In this document: piece after piece, positions 34,623 to 43,873 of the stretch | How the letters are laid out: every line of letters begins with the position of its first letter | Numbering within the stretch: position 1 is the stretch's first letter | NCBI GenBank assembly: GCA_910578175.1 | Contig: CAJTPF010000022.1 | Coordinates: 1 to 50,974, forward strand | Origin: an uncultured Lachnospiraceae bacterium | GTDB taxonomy: Bacteria; Bacillota; Clostridia; Lachnospirales; Lachnospiraceae | Length of the DNA stretch: 50,974 nt | Direction of reading: 5' to 3' | The notes under the pieces: model-generated | Told to the model about the DNA's origin: nothing | The model's input: the letters and a program-made list of their open reading frames with translations, nothing else | The model's database searches: none | Position numbers and translations under genes: made by a program

Positions 34623-35792
34623 TTGGAAAACAAACACAAATTTGAAAAAAATTCGAAATATTACACGATCTCTGTCTATGTGATAATAACCGTTATAGTA
34701 TCTGCCATACTGCTAAAAGTAATATGGCACTGGGCTTCCACGATCAAATCCGTGGAACGAATCATCGGTATGCTCATGCCGTTTCTGATCGGTCTGCTGA
34801 TCGCTTACCTGATGAATCCCCTTGTAAAAGGACTGGACAAAAATCTGTTTGAAAAAATATTCAGGATAAAAAGGGCAAATATCCGCAAGGCATTATCTAT
34901 CCTGATCTCTTATATTTTTGTTCTTGGCATCATAATCGTTTGTATTTCGGTAATCATTCCGGAAATATACTCCAGTTTAAAAAATATTTCTTCCGGAGTT
35001 CAGGATTCCTATAATAAACTCATTATCTTTCTGGAAGATTTCAACAAAAAATATCCGGAGCTGGATATCTCTTATGTTACAGATGTTGTAAAGCAGAACA
35101 GTTCAAATATCATTGATTTTGTAAAGGGATCATTGGACAAAATCCTGCCTGTGCTGTATAACACCTCCGTTTCGGTTATCTCCTGGTTGATCAATATTAT
35201 CATATCCATCATGGTCTCCTGCTACATGCTGATTGATAAAAACAGATTACTGAAAAACTGTAAGCGTTTTATTTATGCTTTTTTTAAAAAAGAACATGCA
35301 GATTCCCTTATATCTACCTGTGGAGACTGTAACAGGATCTTTGGCGGTTTCCTTATAGGAAAAACGATCGATTCCACGATTATCGGCTTTATGTGTTTTC
35401 TTTTTATGAATATACTGGATTTAAAATATACCATGCTGATCAGCGTTATCGTTGGCATCACAAACATGATACCTTATTTCGGCCCGTTTATCGGTGCTGT
35501 TCCGGGCGTGCTGATACTGCTGACCGTAAACTGGAAATATGCTTTGATATTTGGTGTACTTATCCTGGGACTGCAGCAGTTCGACGGTCTCTATCTGGGT
35601 CCGAAAATTCTTGGTGACAGCACCGGACTTCGTCCTGTCTGGATCATATTTGCCATAACCGTGGGCGGCTGGCTGGCCGGTGCCTTCGGAATGTTTCTTG
35701 GCGTACCGGTAGTTGCGGTTATCGCCTTCCTGACAGACAGATGTATTGAACGAAAACTTACTGCCAGAAAAATTGATTCTGAGACGCTTTAA
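34623..35792 (+). CDS. AI-2E family (PerM/YdiK-like) membrane permease
   Basis: This 389-residue protein has about eight membrane helices: a pair at the N-terminus, a long soluble section (about 110-190), then a C-terminal block with GGFLIGKTIDSTIIG, MIPYFGPFIGAVPG and LQQFDGLYLGPKILG, the hallmark of the AI-2E transporter family. Family members export small molecules or ions, and several act as Na+/H+ antiporters; the substrate here cannot be told. I favour the TTG at 34623 with GAGGG 8 bases upstream. An ATG at 34608 in the same frame is a real alternative with AAAGAG too close. It is monocistronic. Confidence 0.9.
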   Translation: MENKHKFEKNSKYYTISVYVIITVIVSAILLKVIWHWASTIKSVERIIGMLMPFLIGLLIAYLMNPLVKGLDKNLFEKIFRIKRANIRKALSILISYIFVLGIIIVCISVIIPEIYSSLKNISSGVQDSYNKLIIFLEDFNKKYPELDISYVTDVVKQNSSNIIDFVKGSLDKILPVLYNTSVSVISWLINIIISIMVSCYMLIDKNRLLKNCKRFIYAFFKKEHADSLISTCGDCNRIFGGFLIGKTIDSTIIGFMCFLFMNILDLKYTMLISVIVGITNMIPYFGPFIGAVPGVLILLTVNWKYALIFGVLILGLQQFDGLYLGPKILGDSTGLRPVWIIFAITVGGWLAGAFGMFLGVPVVAVIAFLTDRCIERKLTARKIDSETL

Positions 35793-35814
35793 GATGTTGA
35801 AATGTTATCAGGCA

Positions 35815-35874
35815 CAGAAATGCGCCCTCTAAGGTATAAATCCTCTGACTTATACTTTAAAGGGCGCATTTCTG
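35815..35874. terminator. 25-bp near-perfect hairpin between convergent genes
   Basis: Arms 35815-35839 and 35850-35874 pair over 25 bases with two wobble mismatches and a 10-base loop. It lies between the stop codons of the permease and thioredoxin genes and can serve both directions, but it lacks a clear U-tract, so other roles are possible. Confidence 0.65.
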
Positions 35875-35884
35875 AAGATAACGG

Positions 35885-36205
35885 TCATCCAAAATATTTC
35901 CGTATCTTCTGGTCCACATTACTTTTCGGTACCGCTCCTTCTATCCTTCCCAGCATTTCTCCTCCTTTGAAAAACACCAGCGTAGGAATGGATAATACCC
36001 TGTATTTCATCGCAGTGGAAGTATTCTCGTCAATATTTAATTTACATACTTTTATCGTATCCATATTTTCACCTGCAATCTGAGCCATGATGGGAGACAT
36101 CATCTTACAGGGACCGCACCAGTCCGCATAAAAATCTACGATAACCGGCTTGTCATTTTTAATCACTTCATCCTCAAAATTTTTATCATTTAACTGATAT
36201 ATCAT
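35885..36205 (-). CDS. trxA: Thioredoxin
   Basis: This 106-residue protein is a standard thioredoxin: VDFYADWCGPCKMMSP with the WCGPCK active site near residues 29-34, and the cis-proline in SIPTLVFFKGG. It reduces disulphides in the cytoplasm and feeds reductases. A Lys/Glu-rich N-terminus replaces the more common one but nothing is missing. AAGGAAG stands about 9 bases before the ATG. It lies downstream of a cysteine-rich small protein and trmB on the same strand. Confidence 0.96.
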   Translation of the reverse strand: MIYQLNDKNFEDEVIKNDKPVIVDFYADWCGPCKMMSPIMAQIAGENMDTIKVCKLNIDENTSTAMKYRVLSIPTLVFFKGGEMLGRIEGAVPKSNVDQKIRKYFG

Positions 36206-36241
36206 ATGTTCATCTTCCTTCCTTTTTATACTTATTCAGGC

Positions 36242-36391
36242 TTATTTCTTACAGCACTTACATCTCGGATTCAGAATTGCATATATCTCGTCAAAGGATC
36301 TTTTCAGATTTACACACTTTCTGTTCAGCCATCTTCGGTCGCAGGTATATCTGTTTACACATCTGCAGAATTTTATTTTTCCGCGTCCCAT
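36242..36391 (-). CDS. Small cysteine-rich basic protein, 49 residues
   Basis: This short frame sits in the 210-base gap between trxA and trmB. It starts with ATG at 36391, with GGGGA about 6 bases upstream, and ends with TAA. The product (MGRGKIKFCRCVNRYTCDR at its start) has seven cysteines, as CxC near 9-11, single Cys at 17 and 26, and CxCC at 44-47, and about a quarter of its residues are Lys or Arg. This suggests a metal-binding or nucleic-acid-contacting peptide. No family is recognised. The ribosome site and its fit in the gap support coding. Linkage to thioredoxin is of interest for a thiol-rich peptide. Confidence 0.6.
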   Translation of the reverse strand: MGRGKIKFCRCVNRYTCDRRWLNRKCVNLKRSFDEIYAILNPRCKCCKK

Positions 36392-36415
36392 AGCAATCCC
36401 CGTCTGCTTGATTAT

Positions 36416-37081
36416 TTAATTTATTTTATTCTCAGATTTTCTGCCTGCCACTAATTTACAGATTGGATTTCCCATTGCCACGAACTTCTCCTCATACTCG
36501 GTCATAACATTTCCTTCAGACAGCCGGCCTTCTTTTTCTCCGTGCAGATCAAAGGTATATGCCGTAACAGAAAAATCAGTCTCCGGTATCTCTTCCAGAG
36601 AAAATTCAAACAGCGGGCGATTATCCGTCTTAAACTCTACAATGCCTCCTGTCTTCAGTATTTCATCATACCTTGCAAAAAACTGTCTCGACGTCAGTCT
36701 CCTTTTAGCATGTCTGTCCTTCGGCCACGGATCCGAAAAATTCAGATAAATCCTGTCTATTTCTCCTTTATCAAATACATCGCAGATCTCAGCCGCATCC
36801 ATCCGGATAAAAAACAGATTTTTTATATCCAGCTCCTTTCGCTTTTCCACGGCCCGGATCAGAACACTGGAATACTTTTCAATACCTATATAATTAATAT
36901 CCGGATGGTTTACTGCCAGCTCCGTTATAAACTTTCCCTTACCCATTCCAATCTCTATGCGGACAGGAGCGTCATTTCCAAAAAACTCTTTCCATCTGCC
37001 TTTATACTCCGACGGCAGACTTACCGTATACTCGCTTTCTGCTATGGCTTCTCTGGAACCTCTTACATTTCTAAGTCTCAC
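36416..37081 (-). CDS. trmB: tRNA (guanine-N7-)-methyltransferase TrmB
   Basis: This 221-residue SAM-dependent enzyme makes m7G46 in tRNA. It shows IEIGMGKGKFITELA (SAM motif I), NYIGIEKYSSVL, the family motif FSDPWPKDRHAKRRLTS and TDNRPLFEFSLEE, followed by a typical TEYEEKF. Length is that of the family. The start is a GTG at 37081 with GGGG 6 bases upstream, and the N-terminus MRLRNVRGSREAI matches the family. It is divergent from the ATPase operon. Confidence 0.97.
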   Translation of the reverse strand: MRLRNVRGSREAIAESEYTVSLPSEYKGRWKEFFGNDAPVRIEIGMGKGKFITELAVNHPDINYIGIEKYSSVLIRAVEKRKELDIKNLFFIRMDAAEICDVFDKGEIDRIYLNFSDPWPKDRHAKRRLTSRQFFARYDEILKTGGIVEFKTDNRPLFEFSLEEIPETDFSVTAYTFDLHGEKEGRLSEGNVMTEYEEKFVAMGNPICKLVAGRKSENKIN

Positions 37082-37274
37082 ACCGGACCCCGCCTTTCCT
37101 TTTCGAACAAATAAATAGTCTATTGAATATGATACAACAAATCAGATTAAAAAAAAAGAAAAAAATTTCAAAAAAACCTAGATTTTTTTTTAAAAAGTAG
37201 TATTATTTATGATGAATTTAAGAAATCATAAGGAATAAACATATAATACTACCAATACAAAGCGGGGTGATACC
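37082..37274. promoter_or_regulatory. Divergent AT-rich promoter region, trmB and V-ATPase operon
   Basis: The 193 bases contain A- and T-runs up to 9 long. For the plus strand TATAAT (37242-37247) has a moderate TTAAGA 18 bases upstream (37218-37223). For trmB a weak TTGTTG/TATTTA pair is present. No gene is seen. Confidence 0.45.
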
Positions 37275-37598
37275 ATGGAACTACAGGTAAATCAGGTAAT
37301 AGAAGAATTATCCAAGATCGATTCTGCCACTGAACAGGTAATAATGTCCGCAGAAAGTGAAAAGGAAAAATATTCTGCTGCCATTGAATCCTGGAAAAAA
37401 GAATATGACGATTATCTGATAAACAACATGAATGAAAATATTGAATCTTATAAATTAAAGATTCAATCCCATAACCAGAGGGTCTTACAGCAATATCGCA
37501 CGGAAACGGAGGCTCTGCTTTCAAAATTAGATTCCGCATATGAAGAAAACCATTCGCAATGGGCAAACGAAATATTAAAGAAACTTATCAGCGAATAA
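37275..37598 (+). CDS. V/A-type ATPase subunit G/H (peripheral stalk)
   Basis: This 107-residue protein is almost wholly helical and charged (EKEKYSAAIESWKKEYDDYL), a coiled coil like the subunit that pairs with E to form the peripheral stalk (NtpF in Enterococcus, AhaH in archaea). Sequence identity in this subunit is low, so the call rests on size, composition and first place in the operon. GGGGTGA lies about 4 bases before the ATG. The next gene starts 60 bases later. Confidence 0.8.
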   Translation: MELQVNQVIEELSKIDSATEQVIMSAESEKEKYSAAIESWKKEYDDYLINNMNENIESYKLKIQSHNQRVLQQYRTETEALLSKLDSAYEENHSQWANEILKKLISE

Positions 37599-37658
37599 CA
37601 TTTGATTGCTTTCATTAGCAGTAATAAAAATAAACCTGCGGTATGGAGGGATATAACA

Positions 37659-38693
37659 ATGAATAATTTACTTGCCTATAGCGGACTGACTACAAAAGTC
37701 AGGGCAATGGAAAGCCATCTGATCTCATCATCTGAATATGAGCAGCTTTTAAATCTTTCTTCCGTATCGGAGATTGTGGGATATCTGCAGAACCATCCGG
37801 AATACCGTGATATATTTGACGGAGTGGAAACCTCAGAATTACACCGGGGAGGGCTGGAACGCCTGCTAATGATGTCTGAATATAAATCCTTTGCCAAATT
37901 GTATAATTTTTCCTCTGTAAAAGGACGCCGTTATCTGAAATTATATTTTATCAAATATGAAACGCGTCTGTTAAAACAGTTGATCCGGGAAATTTTGGAT
38001 ACAAGGACCGGAGCATTGGATATAGATTTTCTATCTCTTTATTTTGACAGATTCTCTGATATAAACCTGAAAAAAGTATCCGTTGCCGCAACTTTGGAAG
38101 AGTTGATCGAAACCCTCAGGGGATCCAAATACTATCAGCTCCTTAAAAAAATCCAGGCAATCGACAACGTTACTTTGTTTGATTATGAAATATGCCTTGA
38201 CCTGTTCCACTTCCAAACCATTTGGAACGATAAAAACAAATATCTGAAAGGCAAAGATTTAGAAGTCATTACCGATCTATACGGAACCACCATTGATCTG
38301 CTGAATCTTCAATGGATATACCGGTGCAAAAAATATTACAATCTGACAAACGCCGATATATATACCCTGATCATTCCGATCAGCCATAAACTTCGGAAAT
38401 CAAAGCTAAAAGCCATCATAGAATCAGACAGCATTGCATCACTGTCTGATATGCTTCAGTCCACCTGTTACTACGACTATGGCGCACACGATGAAGAGAT
38501 TTCCCTGGAAACTCTTTATAAACTGGTACTAAACCGGAAGCATACTCTTTTAATGCGGAACAATCCCTATTCACTGGCCGCAGTAAATTACTATCTGCAC
38601 CGGAAACATAATGAAATTACCAAGTTAATTACCCTGACCGAATGTATCCGTTATTCTTATACACCGGCAGAAACAAAAAAACTGATCGAATAA
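37659..38693 (+). CDS. ntpC: V/A-type ATPase subunit C
   Basis: This 344-residue helical protein of the AC39/NtpC family has the typical opening LAYSGLTTKVRAMESHL and YLKLYFIKYETRLLKQLIRE near residue 100. It is the funnel-shaped socket joining the central shaft to the proteolipid ring. The ATG at 37659 has GGAGGG 8 bases upstream; an earlier in-frame ATG at 37602 has none. It lies between the stalk gene and ntpI, 17 bases from the next. Confidence 0.93.
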   Translation: MNNLLAYSGLTTKVRAMESHLISSSEYEQLLNLSSVSEIVGYLQNHPEYRDIFDGVETSELHRGGLERLLMMSEYKSFAKLYNFSSVKGRRYLKLYFIKYETRLLKQLIREILDTRTGALDIDFLSLYFDRFSDINLKKVSVAATLEELIETLRGSKYYQLLKKIQAIDNVTLFDYEICLDLFHFQTIWNDKNKYLKGKDLEVITDLYGTTIDLLNLQWIYRCKKYYNLTNADIYTLIIPISHKLRKSKLKAIIESDSIASLSDMLQSTCYYDYGAHDEEISLETLYKLVLNRKHTLLMRNNPYSLAAVNYYLHRKHNEITKLITLTECIRYSYTPAETKKLIE

Positions 38694-38710
38694 CAACGGA
38701 GGTGAATGAA

Positions 38711-40636
38711 GTGATTGAAAAAATGAAGTTTGTCAGTATCACAGGCCCGAATGATGATATTGACCGGGTCATTAATCAATATTTATCAAAATATGAGATA
38801 CATCTGGAAAACCCCATGCTGGAACTTGGCTCCTCCAATAATCTGTTTCCCTATATAGAAAGCAATCCATACAAGGGACTTCTGGCAAAAGGCGAAGAAC
38901 TCAAAAAATTAATCGGTACTGACGACGTTTTGGATACCGGAGACATGAATCTGCAAAAAGCGGAACAATTGATCACGCAATTAAGCAATGATATTAAACA
39001 GTTACAGAACAGCAAAAAGGAATTGGAGAAAAAAAGGGATTCCGTTCAATCCGATTATGATAAAATATCCCCCTTTGTAGGACTGAAATATGATATTAAA
39101 AGTATACTGCTTTTTAAACATATTAAATTCCGTTTTGGACGTATTCCGATTGAATATTATACGAAACTTGAAATGTATATGGAAAACAACAATTCATCAA
39201 TATTCAAAAAATGTACCACTGATAAACAATATGTATGGGGCGTATACTTTGTCCCCGCTTCCCTTTCGGATAAATGTGATGCAACCTATACATCCATGCA
39301 CTTTGAACGGACATTTATTCCAACGGAATCCACAGGTACACCGGAAGACGCCTGTAAACAGCTATTGAAAAAAATAAACGGGCTGAATGAGAAAATAGCC
39401 GCTTCCGACGCAAAATTCAAAAACCGGGTGGAAAAAGACAAAGCCTTGATCGTTACGGCCTGTGAAAAGATCCAGACGGCATATGAAAATTTTGATGTGA
39501 GAAAAATGGCAACCCATACCAGCAATGACGGTGTGATCTTTTACATTATCTGCGGCTGGATGACAGAATCCGATTCGTCGGATTTTATGCACGAAATAGA
39601 ACATGACGATAATGTAGTCTGTATCATTGAAGACCAGAACGGACGCCATCGCAAGACGCCGCCTACCAAACTGAAGAATCCGAAGATCTTCAGACCCTTT
39701 GAAATGTATATCCGTATGTACGGACTTCCTGCATACAATGAAATAGACCCGACCATCTTTGTAGCGCTTACCTACTCCTTTATTTTTGGCGCCATGTTCG
39801 GAGACGTTGGACAGGGTCTGCTGCTGGTATTCGGCGGTTTCCTGCTTTATCATTTTAAAAAAATGAATCTTGCTGCAATAATTGGAACTGCCGGCATATT
39901 TTCCACCTTTTTCGGTTTTATGTTCGGAAGTATCTTTGGTTTCGAAGATATTATCGACGCCGTGTGGCTGAGACCGGTAGATGCCATGACGAACGTACCT
40001 TTTATCGGCAAGCTGAATACCGTATTTGTAGTCGCCATCGGCTTCGGAATGTTTCTGATACTGTTTACAATGATCCTCCATATCATAAACGGTATTAAAA
40101 ACCATGACACCGAAAACATATTTTTTGATACCAATGCCCTGGCAGGACTTGTCTTTTACGGCGCCATCGTAACCGTTACCGGACTGATGATCGCGGGGAA
40201 AAAACTTCCTGCTGCAATCGTGCTGATCGTCATGTTTGGAATACCGCTACTGCTCATCGCATTAAAAGAGCCGCTGACACGCATGATCGATAAGACCGGA
40301 CCGGAAGAAAAAACAGGAATCGGAATGTTCATCACACAGACATTCTTCGAATTATTTGAAGTTTTGTTAAGCTATTTTTCCAATACGCTGTCTTTCATCC
40401 GTATCGGTGCATTTGCCGTCAGCCATGTTTCCATGATGGAAGTGGTTTTAATGCTGGCCGGCGCCGAAAACGGTTCCCCGAATATGGTGGTCATCGTGCT
40501 TGGAAACCTGTTTGTTGTAGGTATGGAAGGACTGATCGTTGGTATTCAGGTACTCCGTCTCGAATACTATGAACTGTTCAGCCGTTTTTATAAAGGAACC
40601 GGACGGGAATTTAAACCGTTTAAGGCTCATAAATAA
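38711..40636 (+). CDS. ntpI: V/A-type ATPase subunit I (a)
   Basis: This 641-residue subunit has a cytoplasmic stalk-binding half (1-340, coiled coils at about 85-125 and 240-280) and a membrane half of about seven helices. Family segments include EIDPTIFVALTYSFIFGAMFGD, FGDVGQG and LSYFSNTLSFIRIGAFAVSH, where the conserved arginine of the ion channel lies (SFIRIGAF). It forms the half-channels for H+ or Na+. The start is GTG at 38711 with GGAGGTG 6 bases upstream; this avoids overlap with subunit C. Confidence 0.96.
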   Translation: MIEKMKFVSITGPNDDIDRVINQYLSKYEIHLENPMLELGSSNNLFPYIESNPYKGLLAKGEELKKLIGTDDVLDTGDMNLQKAEQLITQLSNDIKQLQNSKKELEKKRDSVQSDYDKISPFVGLKYDIKSILLFKHIKFRFGRIPIEYYTKLEMYMENNNSSIFKKCTTDKQYVWGVYFVPASLSDKCDATYTSMHFERTFIPTESTGTPEDACKQLLKKINGLNEKIAASDAKFKNRVEKDKALIVTACEKIQTAYENFDVRKMATHTSNDGVIFYIICGWMTESDSSDFMHEIEHDDNVVCIIEDQNGRHRKTPPTKLKNPKIFRPFEMYIRMYGLPAYNEIDPTIFVALTYSFIFGAMFGDVGQGLLLVFGGFLLYHFKKMNLAAIIGTAGIFSTFFGFMFGSIFGFEDIIDAVWLRPVDAMTNVPFIGKLNTVFVVAIGFGMFLILFTMILHIINGIKNHDTENIFFDTNALAGLVFYGAIVTVTGLMIAGKKLPAAIVLIVMFGIPLLLIALKEPLTRMIDKTGPEEKTGIGMFITQTFFELFEVLLSYFSNTLSFIRIGAFAVSHVSMMEVVLMLAGAENGSPNMVVIVLGNLFVVGMEGLIVGIQVLRLEYYELFSRFYKGTGREFKPFKAHK

Positions 40637-40672
40637 ACTATTAAAAGAAATAAATCAGAAAAGAGGTATATT

Positions 40673-41107
40673 ATGTTAACCGTAAAAATCACTTTAATCA
40701 TCGCACTGTTACTCAGTATCGTTATTCCTTTTGCGGCTTATGCTGTTGGAGAAAAGAACCGCGGACGATATAAAAAAGCCCTGGCGCTGAATGTCATCGG
40801 ATTTTTCGGAATCCTGATCATTTCCCAGATCGTACTTTTTACTGGCGACGTTTCCGCTGCCGAAGCAGCAGAAAACGCTTCTTCTTCCGGACTTGCAACA
40901 GGACTTGGATATCTTGCCGCTGCACTTGTAACCGGATTATCCTGTATCGGCGGAGGTATTGCAGTTGCCAGCGCTGCAAGTGCCGCATTGGGTGCGATCA
41001 GCGAAGACCAGAGTATTCTTGGTAAATCTCTTATCTTCGTAGGTCTTGCGGAAGGTGTTGCCCTTTACGGACTTATCATCTCCTTCATGATCCTCAGTAA
41101 ACTGTAA
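40673..41107 (+). CDS. ntpK: V/A-type ATPase proteolipid subunit K (c)
   Basis: This 144-residue membrane protein has four helices. The last two form the c-type hairpin: LSCIGGGIAVASAASAALG and LIFVGLAEGVALYGLIISF, with the ion-binding Glu in LAEGVALYG. The first two helices (about 5-25 and 38-58) lack such a Glu, so each subunit seems to carry one binding site, like the shortened subunits known from other Clostridia. The ion cannot be decided from the sequence. AAGAGG lies about 6 bases before the ATG. Confidence 0.95.
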   Translation: MLTVKITLIIALLLSIVIPFAAYAVGEKNRGRYKKALALNVIGFFGILIISQIVLFTGDVSAAEAAENASSSGLATGLGYLAAALVTGLSCIGGGIAVASAASAALGAISEDQSILGKSLIFVGLAEGVALYGLIISFMILSKL

Positions 41108-41117
41108 GATCAGCAAT

Positions 41118-41426
41118 ATGAATATTTATCTGATCAGTGATAATATTGATACGCAGACCGGTATGAGGCTTGCTGGCATTGAAGGCTGCGTAGTACATGA
41201 AAAAGAAGAGCTGAAGGCTGCCTTAAATGCTGCTCTGGCAAACAAAAATACAGGAATCATACTGATAACCGAAAAACTCAGCTTTGAGTTTCCTGAAATA
41301 ATCAATGATATTAAACTGAACCGGAAACTTCCGCTGCTGGTAGAAATACCTGACCGGCACGGCAGCGGACGGCGGGCAGACTTTATAACCTCCTATGTCA
41401 ATGAGGCAATCGGTCTGAAACTTTAG
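41118..41426 (+). CDS. ntpG: V/A-type ATPase subunit F
   Basis: This 102-residue alpha/beta protein matches the central-shaft subunit F: NIYLISDNIDTQTGMRLAGI, then a TGIILITEKL strand and LPLLVEIPDRHG. The Enterococcus name is NtpG. It starts 10 bases after the ntpK stop with only a weak AAGAT site, so translational coupling is likely. No sign of damage. Confidence 0.92.
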   Translation: MNIYLISDNIDTQTGMRLAGIEGCVVHEKEELKAALNAALANKNTGIILITEKLSFEFPEIINDIKLNRKLPLLVEIPDRHGSGRRADFITSYVNEAIGLKL

Positions 41427-41470
41427 GCCATGTAGCATTTATAAATATATAGAAAGGCATGGTGATTAAC

Positions 41471-42043
41471 ATGACGACAGACGACAAACTCCGGCATTTC
41501 ATGGATGTATCCATGCAGTCTGCCATGAGTAAAAAAGAATCAATGGTAAGAGAATACAAAGCCGGACTTGATATTCAGTTCGAAAATTATAAAGAAGATG
41601 CAAAAAACAGATACCGGCTTCAGGAAAAAGCTGCTATAGAAGGGCTGAGAAGAGAATTCAGTAAAGAGTTCTCACTGCAGCAGCAACATATCAGAAGAAA
41701 ACTGACACATAAAAAAGATGAATTAAAAGAAAAAATCTTTAAAGAAGTGAGCGCTCTGTTAAATGATTTTCTTTCGTCGGATGATTATACGGCGCTTCTG
41801 ATCAAAGAAATAAAATTTTCTCTGTCGGTTGCTCCGGCCGAGGAAATAACCATATTTATTGACCCGTTGGATGAAGAAAAAAAAGATTTTCTTGAAACCC
41901 AGACCGGAGCGGATATTACGATCAGTGCATATTCCTTCGGCAGAGGTATGCGTGCGATCATTCCTTCCAAAAACATATTGATCGATTATTCATTTAATTC
42001 TAAATTACATGAAATCAAAGATGACTATACAATAATTCTGTAG
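41471..42043 (+). CDS. ntpE: V/A-type ATPase subunit E (peripheral stalk)
   Basis: This 190-residue protein has a long charged helical N-terminal half (about 1-105) that pairs with subunit G/H, and an alpha/beta C-terminal domain that holds the catalytic head. The C-terminal part contains FIDPLDEEKKDFLETQTG. I place the start at 41471, where GGTGAT lies 5 bases upstream. An ATG at 41459 has AAAGG only one base away. It is 11 bases before ntpA. Confidence 0.88.
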   Translation: MTTDDKLRHFMDVSMQSAMSKKESMVREYKAGLDIQFENYKEDAKNRYRLQEKAAIEGLRREFSKEFSLQQQHIRRKLTHKKDELKEKIFKEVSALLNDFLSSDDYTALLIKEIKFSLSVAPAEEITIFIDPLDEEKKDFLETQTGADITISAYSFGRGMRAIIPSKNILIDYSFNSKLHEIKDDYTIIL

Positions 42044-42054
42044 GAGGTTGTTCG

Positions 42055-43827
42055 ATGAGTAAAGAAGTAATAGGAAGCATATACGGAGTAAACGGTCCCG
42101 TTGTCTATATAAAAGGACGAACAGCTTTCAAAATGGGTGAAATGGTCTATGTAGGCACACAGAAGCTGGTGGGCGAAGTCATCGGCCTTTCTTCTGAGCA
42201 GACTACGATTCAGGTCTACGAAGAAACTTCCGGATTAAAACCCGGCGACACCATATATTCTACAGGCAGCGCCATATTCGTAACGCTGGCTCCCGGAATT
42301 TTAAATAACATATTTGACGGAATCGAACGACCGTTAAAAGACATAGCGGAACAATCCGGAATCTATATTTCCAGAGGCGTTTCCGTAGATTCTCTGGATA
42401 CATCAAAAAAATGGGAAACCCATATGACCGTAAAGCCGGGAGATGAAATACAGGGCGGTGCCATTATCGCGGAAGTGCCTGAAACCAGCGCCATCATCCA
42501 CAAGTGTATGGTGCCTCCTTATATTTCAGGAACAGTGACCGCCGTTGCACCCGACGGGCAATATACGGTCAATGATACCATTGTTACCATTTCCAGACCG
42601 GACGGCGGCACTCTTGAACTGAGCATGGCCCAAAAATGGCCGATCCGCCAGCCGAGACCTGTCAGCAGGCGTTTTCCATCTACGAAACCGCTGATCACGG
42701 GCCAGCGGATCTTAGATACATTATTTCCTATCGCCAAAGGCGGTACCGCTGCAATTCCGGGAGGATTCGGTACCGGAAAGACCATGTCCCAGCATCAGAT
42801 CGCAAAATGGTCGGATGCGGACATTATCATTTACATCGGCTGCGGTGAACGTGGAAACGAGATGACACAGGTTCTGGAAGATTTCTCAAAACTGGTAGAT
42901 CCCCGTTCCGGGAATCCGTTAATGGCCCGCACTTCCCTGATCGCCAATACCTCCAACATGCCGGTTGCCGCCCGTGAAGCCAGTATCTATACGGGTATCA
43001 CACTGGCCGAATATTACCGTGATATGGGATATCATGTAGCAATCATGGCAGATTCCACTTCCCGCTGGGCCGAAGCTCTGAGGGAATTATCCGGTCGTCT
43101 GGAAGAAATGCCGGCAGAAGAAGGATTTCCTGCCTATCTCGCCAGCCGTCTTTCCGCATTTTACGAACGTGCAGGCTATGTATCCAATCTAAACTGTACC
43201 GAGGGCTCGGTATCCATTATCGGTGCCGTTTCCCCTCAGGGCGGAGATTTTTCCGAACCGGTCACCCAGAATACCAAACGTTTTATCCGCTGCTTCTGGG
43301 GTCTGGATAAATCCCTCGCCTATGCCAGACATTTCCCTGCCATTCACTGGCTGACCAGTTACAGTGAATATCTGAATGATCTGGCTCCATGGTATAACGA
43401 TAACGTAAGCCCTGATTTCATTTCCTGCCGGAACCAGCTGCTGGCAATACTGAACCAGGAAAGCAGCCTGATGGAGATCGTAAAACTCATAGGCAGCGAC
43501 GTACTTCCGGACGACCAGAAACTGACTCTGGAGATCGCCAGAGTCATCCGTCTGGGATTCCTGCAACAGAATGCTTTTCACAAAGACGATACCTGTGTAT
43601 CTTTGGAAAAACAGCTTTTAATGATGCAGACGATCTTATATCTCTATGATAAATGCAAAGCTCTGATTTCCTTAAATATGCCTATCAGCGTTTTAAAAGA
43701 AAACAATATATTTGAGCGGGTCATATCTATTAAATATGATGTACCAAACGACCAATTAGAATTATTTAAAAATTACCGGAAATCCATTGATGAATTCTAT
43801 GAAGACGTTATGAGAAGAAACGGATAA
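42055..43827 (+). CDS. ntpA: V/A-type ATPase catalytic subunit A
   Basis: This 590-residue catalytic subunit shows a beta-barrel N-terminus (VIGSIYGVNGPVVYIKGR), the large A-type insert (about 110-200), a P-loop GGFGTGKTMSQHQ, the catalytic glutamate in CGERGNEMTQVLEDF, and ADSTSRWAEALRELSGRLEE. It hydrolyses or makes ATP at the A/B interface. Length is typical. AGGAGG is 7 bases before the ATG. Confidence 0.98.
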   Translation: MSKEVIGSIYGVNGPVVYIKGRTAFKMGEMVYVGTQKLVGEVIGLSSEQTTIQVYEETSGLKPGDTIYSTGSAIFVTLAPGILNNIFDGIERPLKDIAEQSGIYISRGVSVDSLDTSKKWETHMTVKPGDEIQGGAIIAEVPETSAIIHKCMVPPYISGTVTAVAPDGQYTVNDTIVTISRPDGGTLELSMAQKWPIRQPRPVSRRFPSTKPLITGQRILDTLFPIAKGGTAAIPGGFGTGKTMSQHQIAKWSDADIIIYIGCGERGNEMTQVLEDFSKLVDPRSGNPLMARTSLIANTSNMPVAAREASIYTGITLAEYYRDMGYHVAIMADSTSRWAEALRELSGRLEEMPAEEGFPAYLASRLSAFYERAGYVSNLNCTEGSVSIIGAVSPQGGDFSEPVTQNTKRFIRCFWGLDKSLAYARHFPAIHWLTSYSEYLNDLAPWYNDNVSPDFISCRNQLLAILNQESSLMEIVKLIGSDVLPDDQKLTLEIARVIRLGFLQQNAFHKDDTCVSLEKQLLMMQTILYLYDKCKALISLNMPISVLKENNIFERVISIKYDVPNDQLELFKNYRKSIDEFYEDVMRRNG

Positions 43828-43873
43828 TTGATGGTTGGATAATCCTTAATGAAAGAAAAACAGGAGGCAGGTT

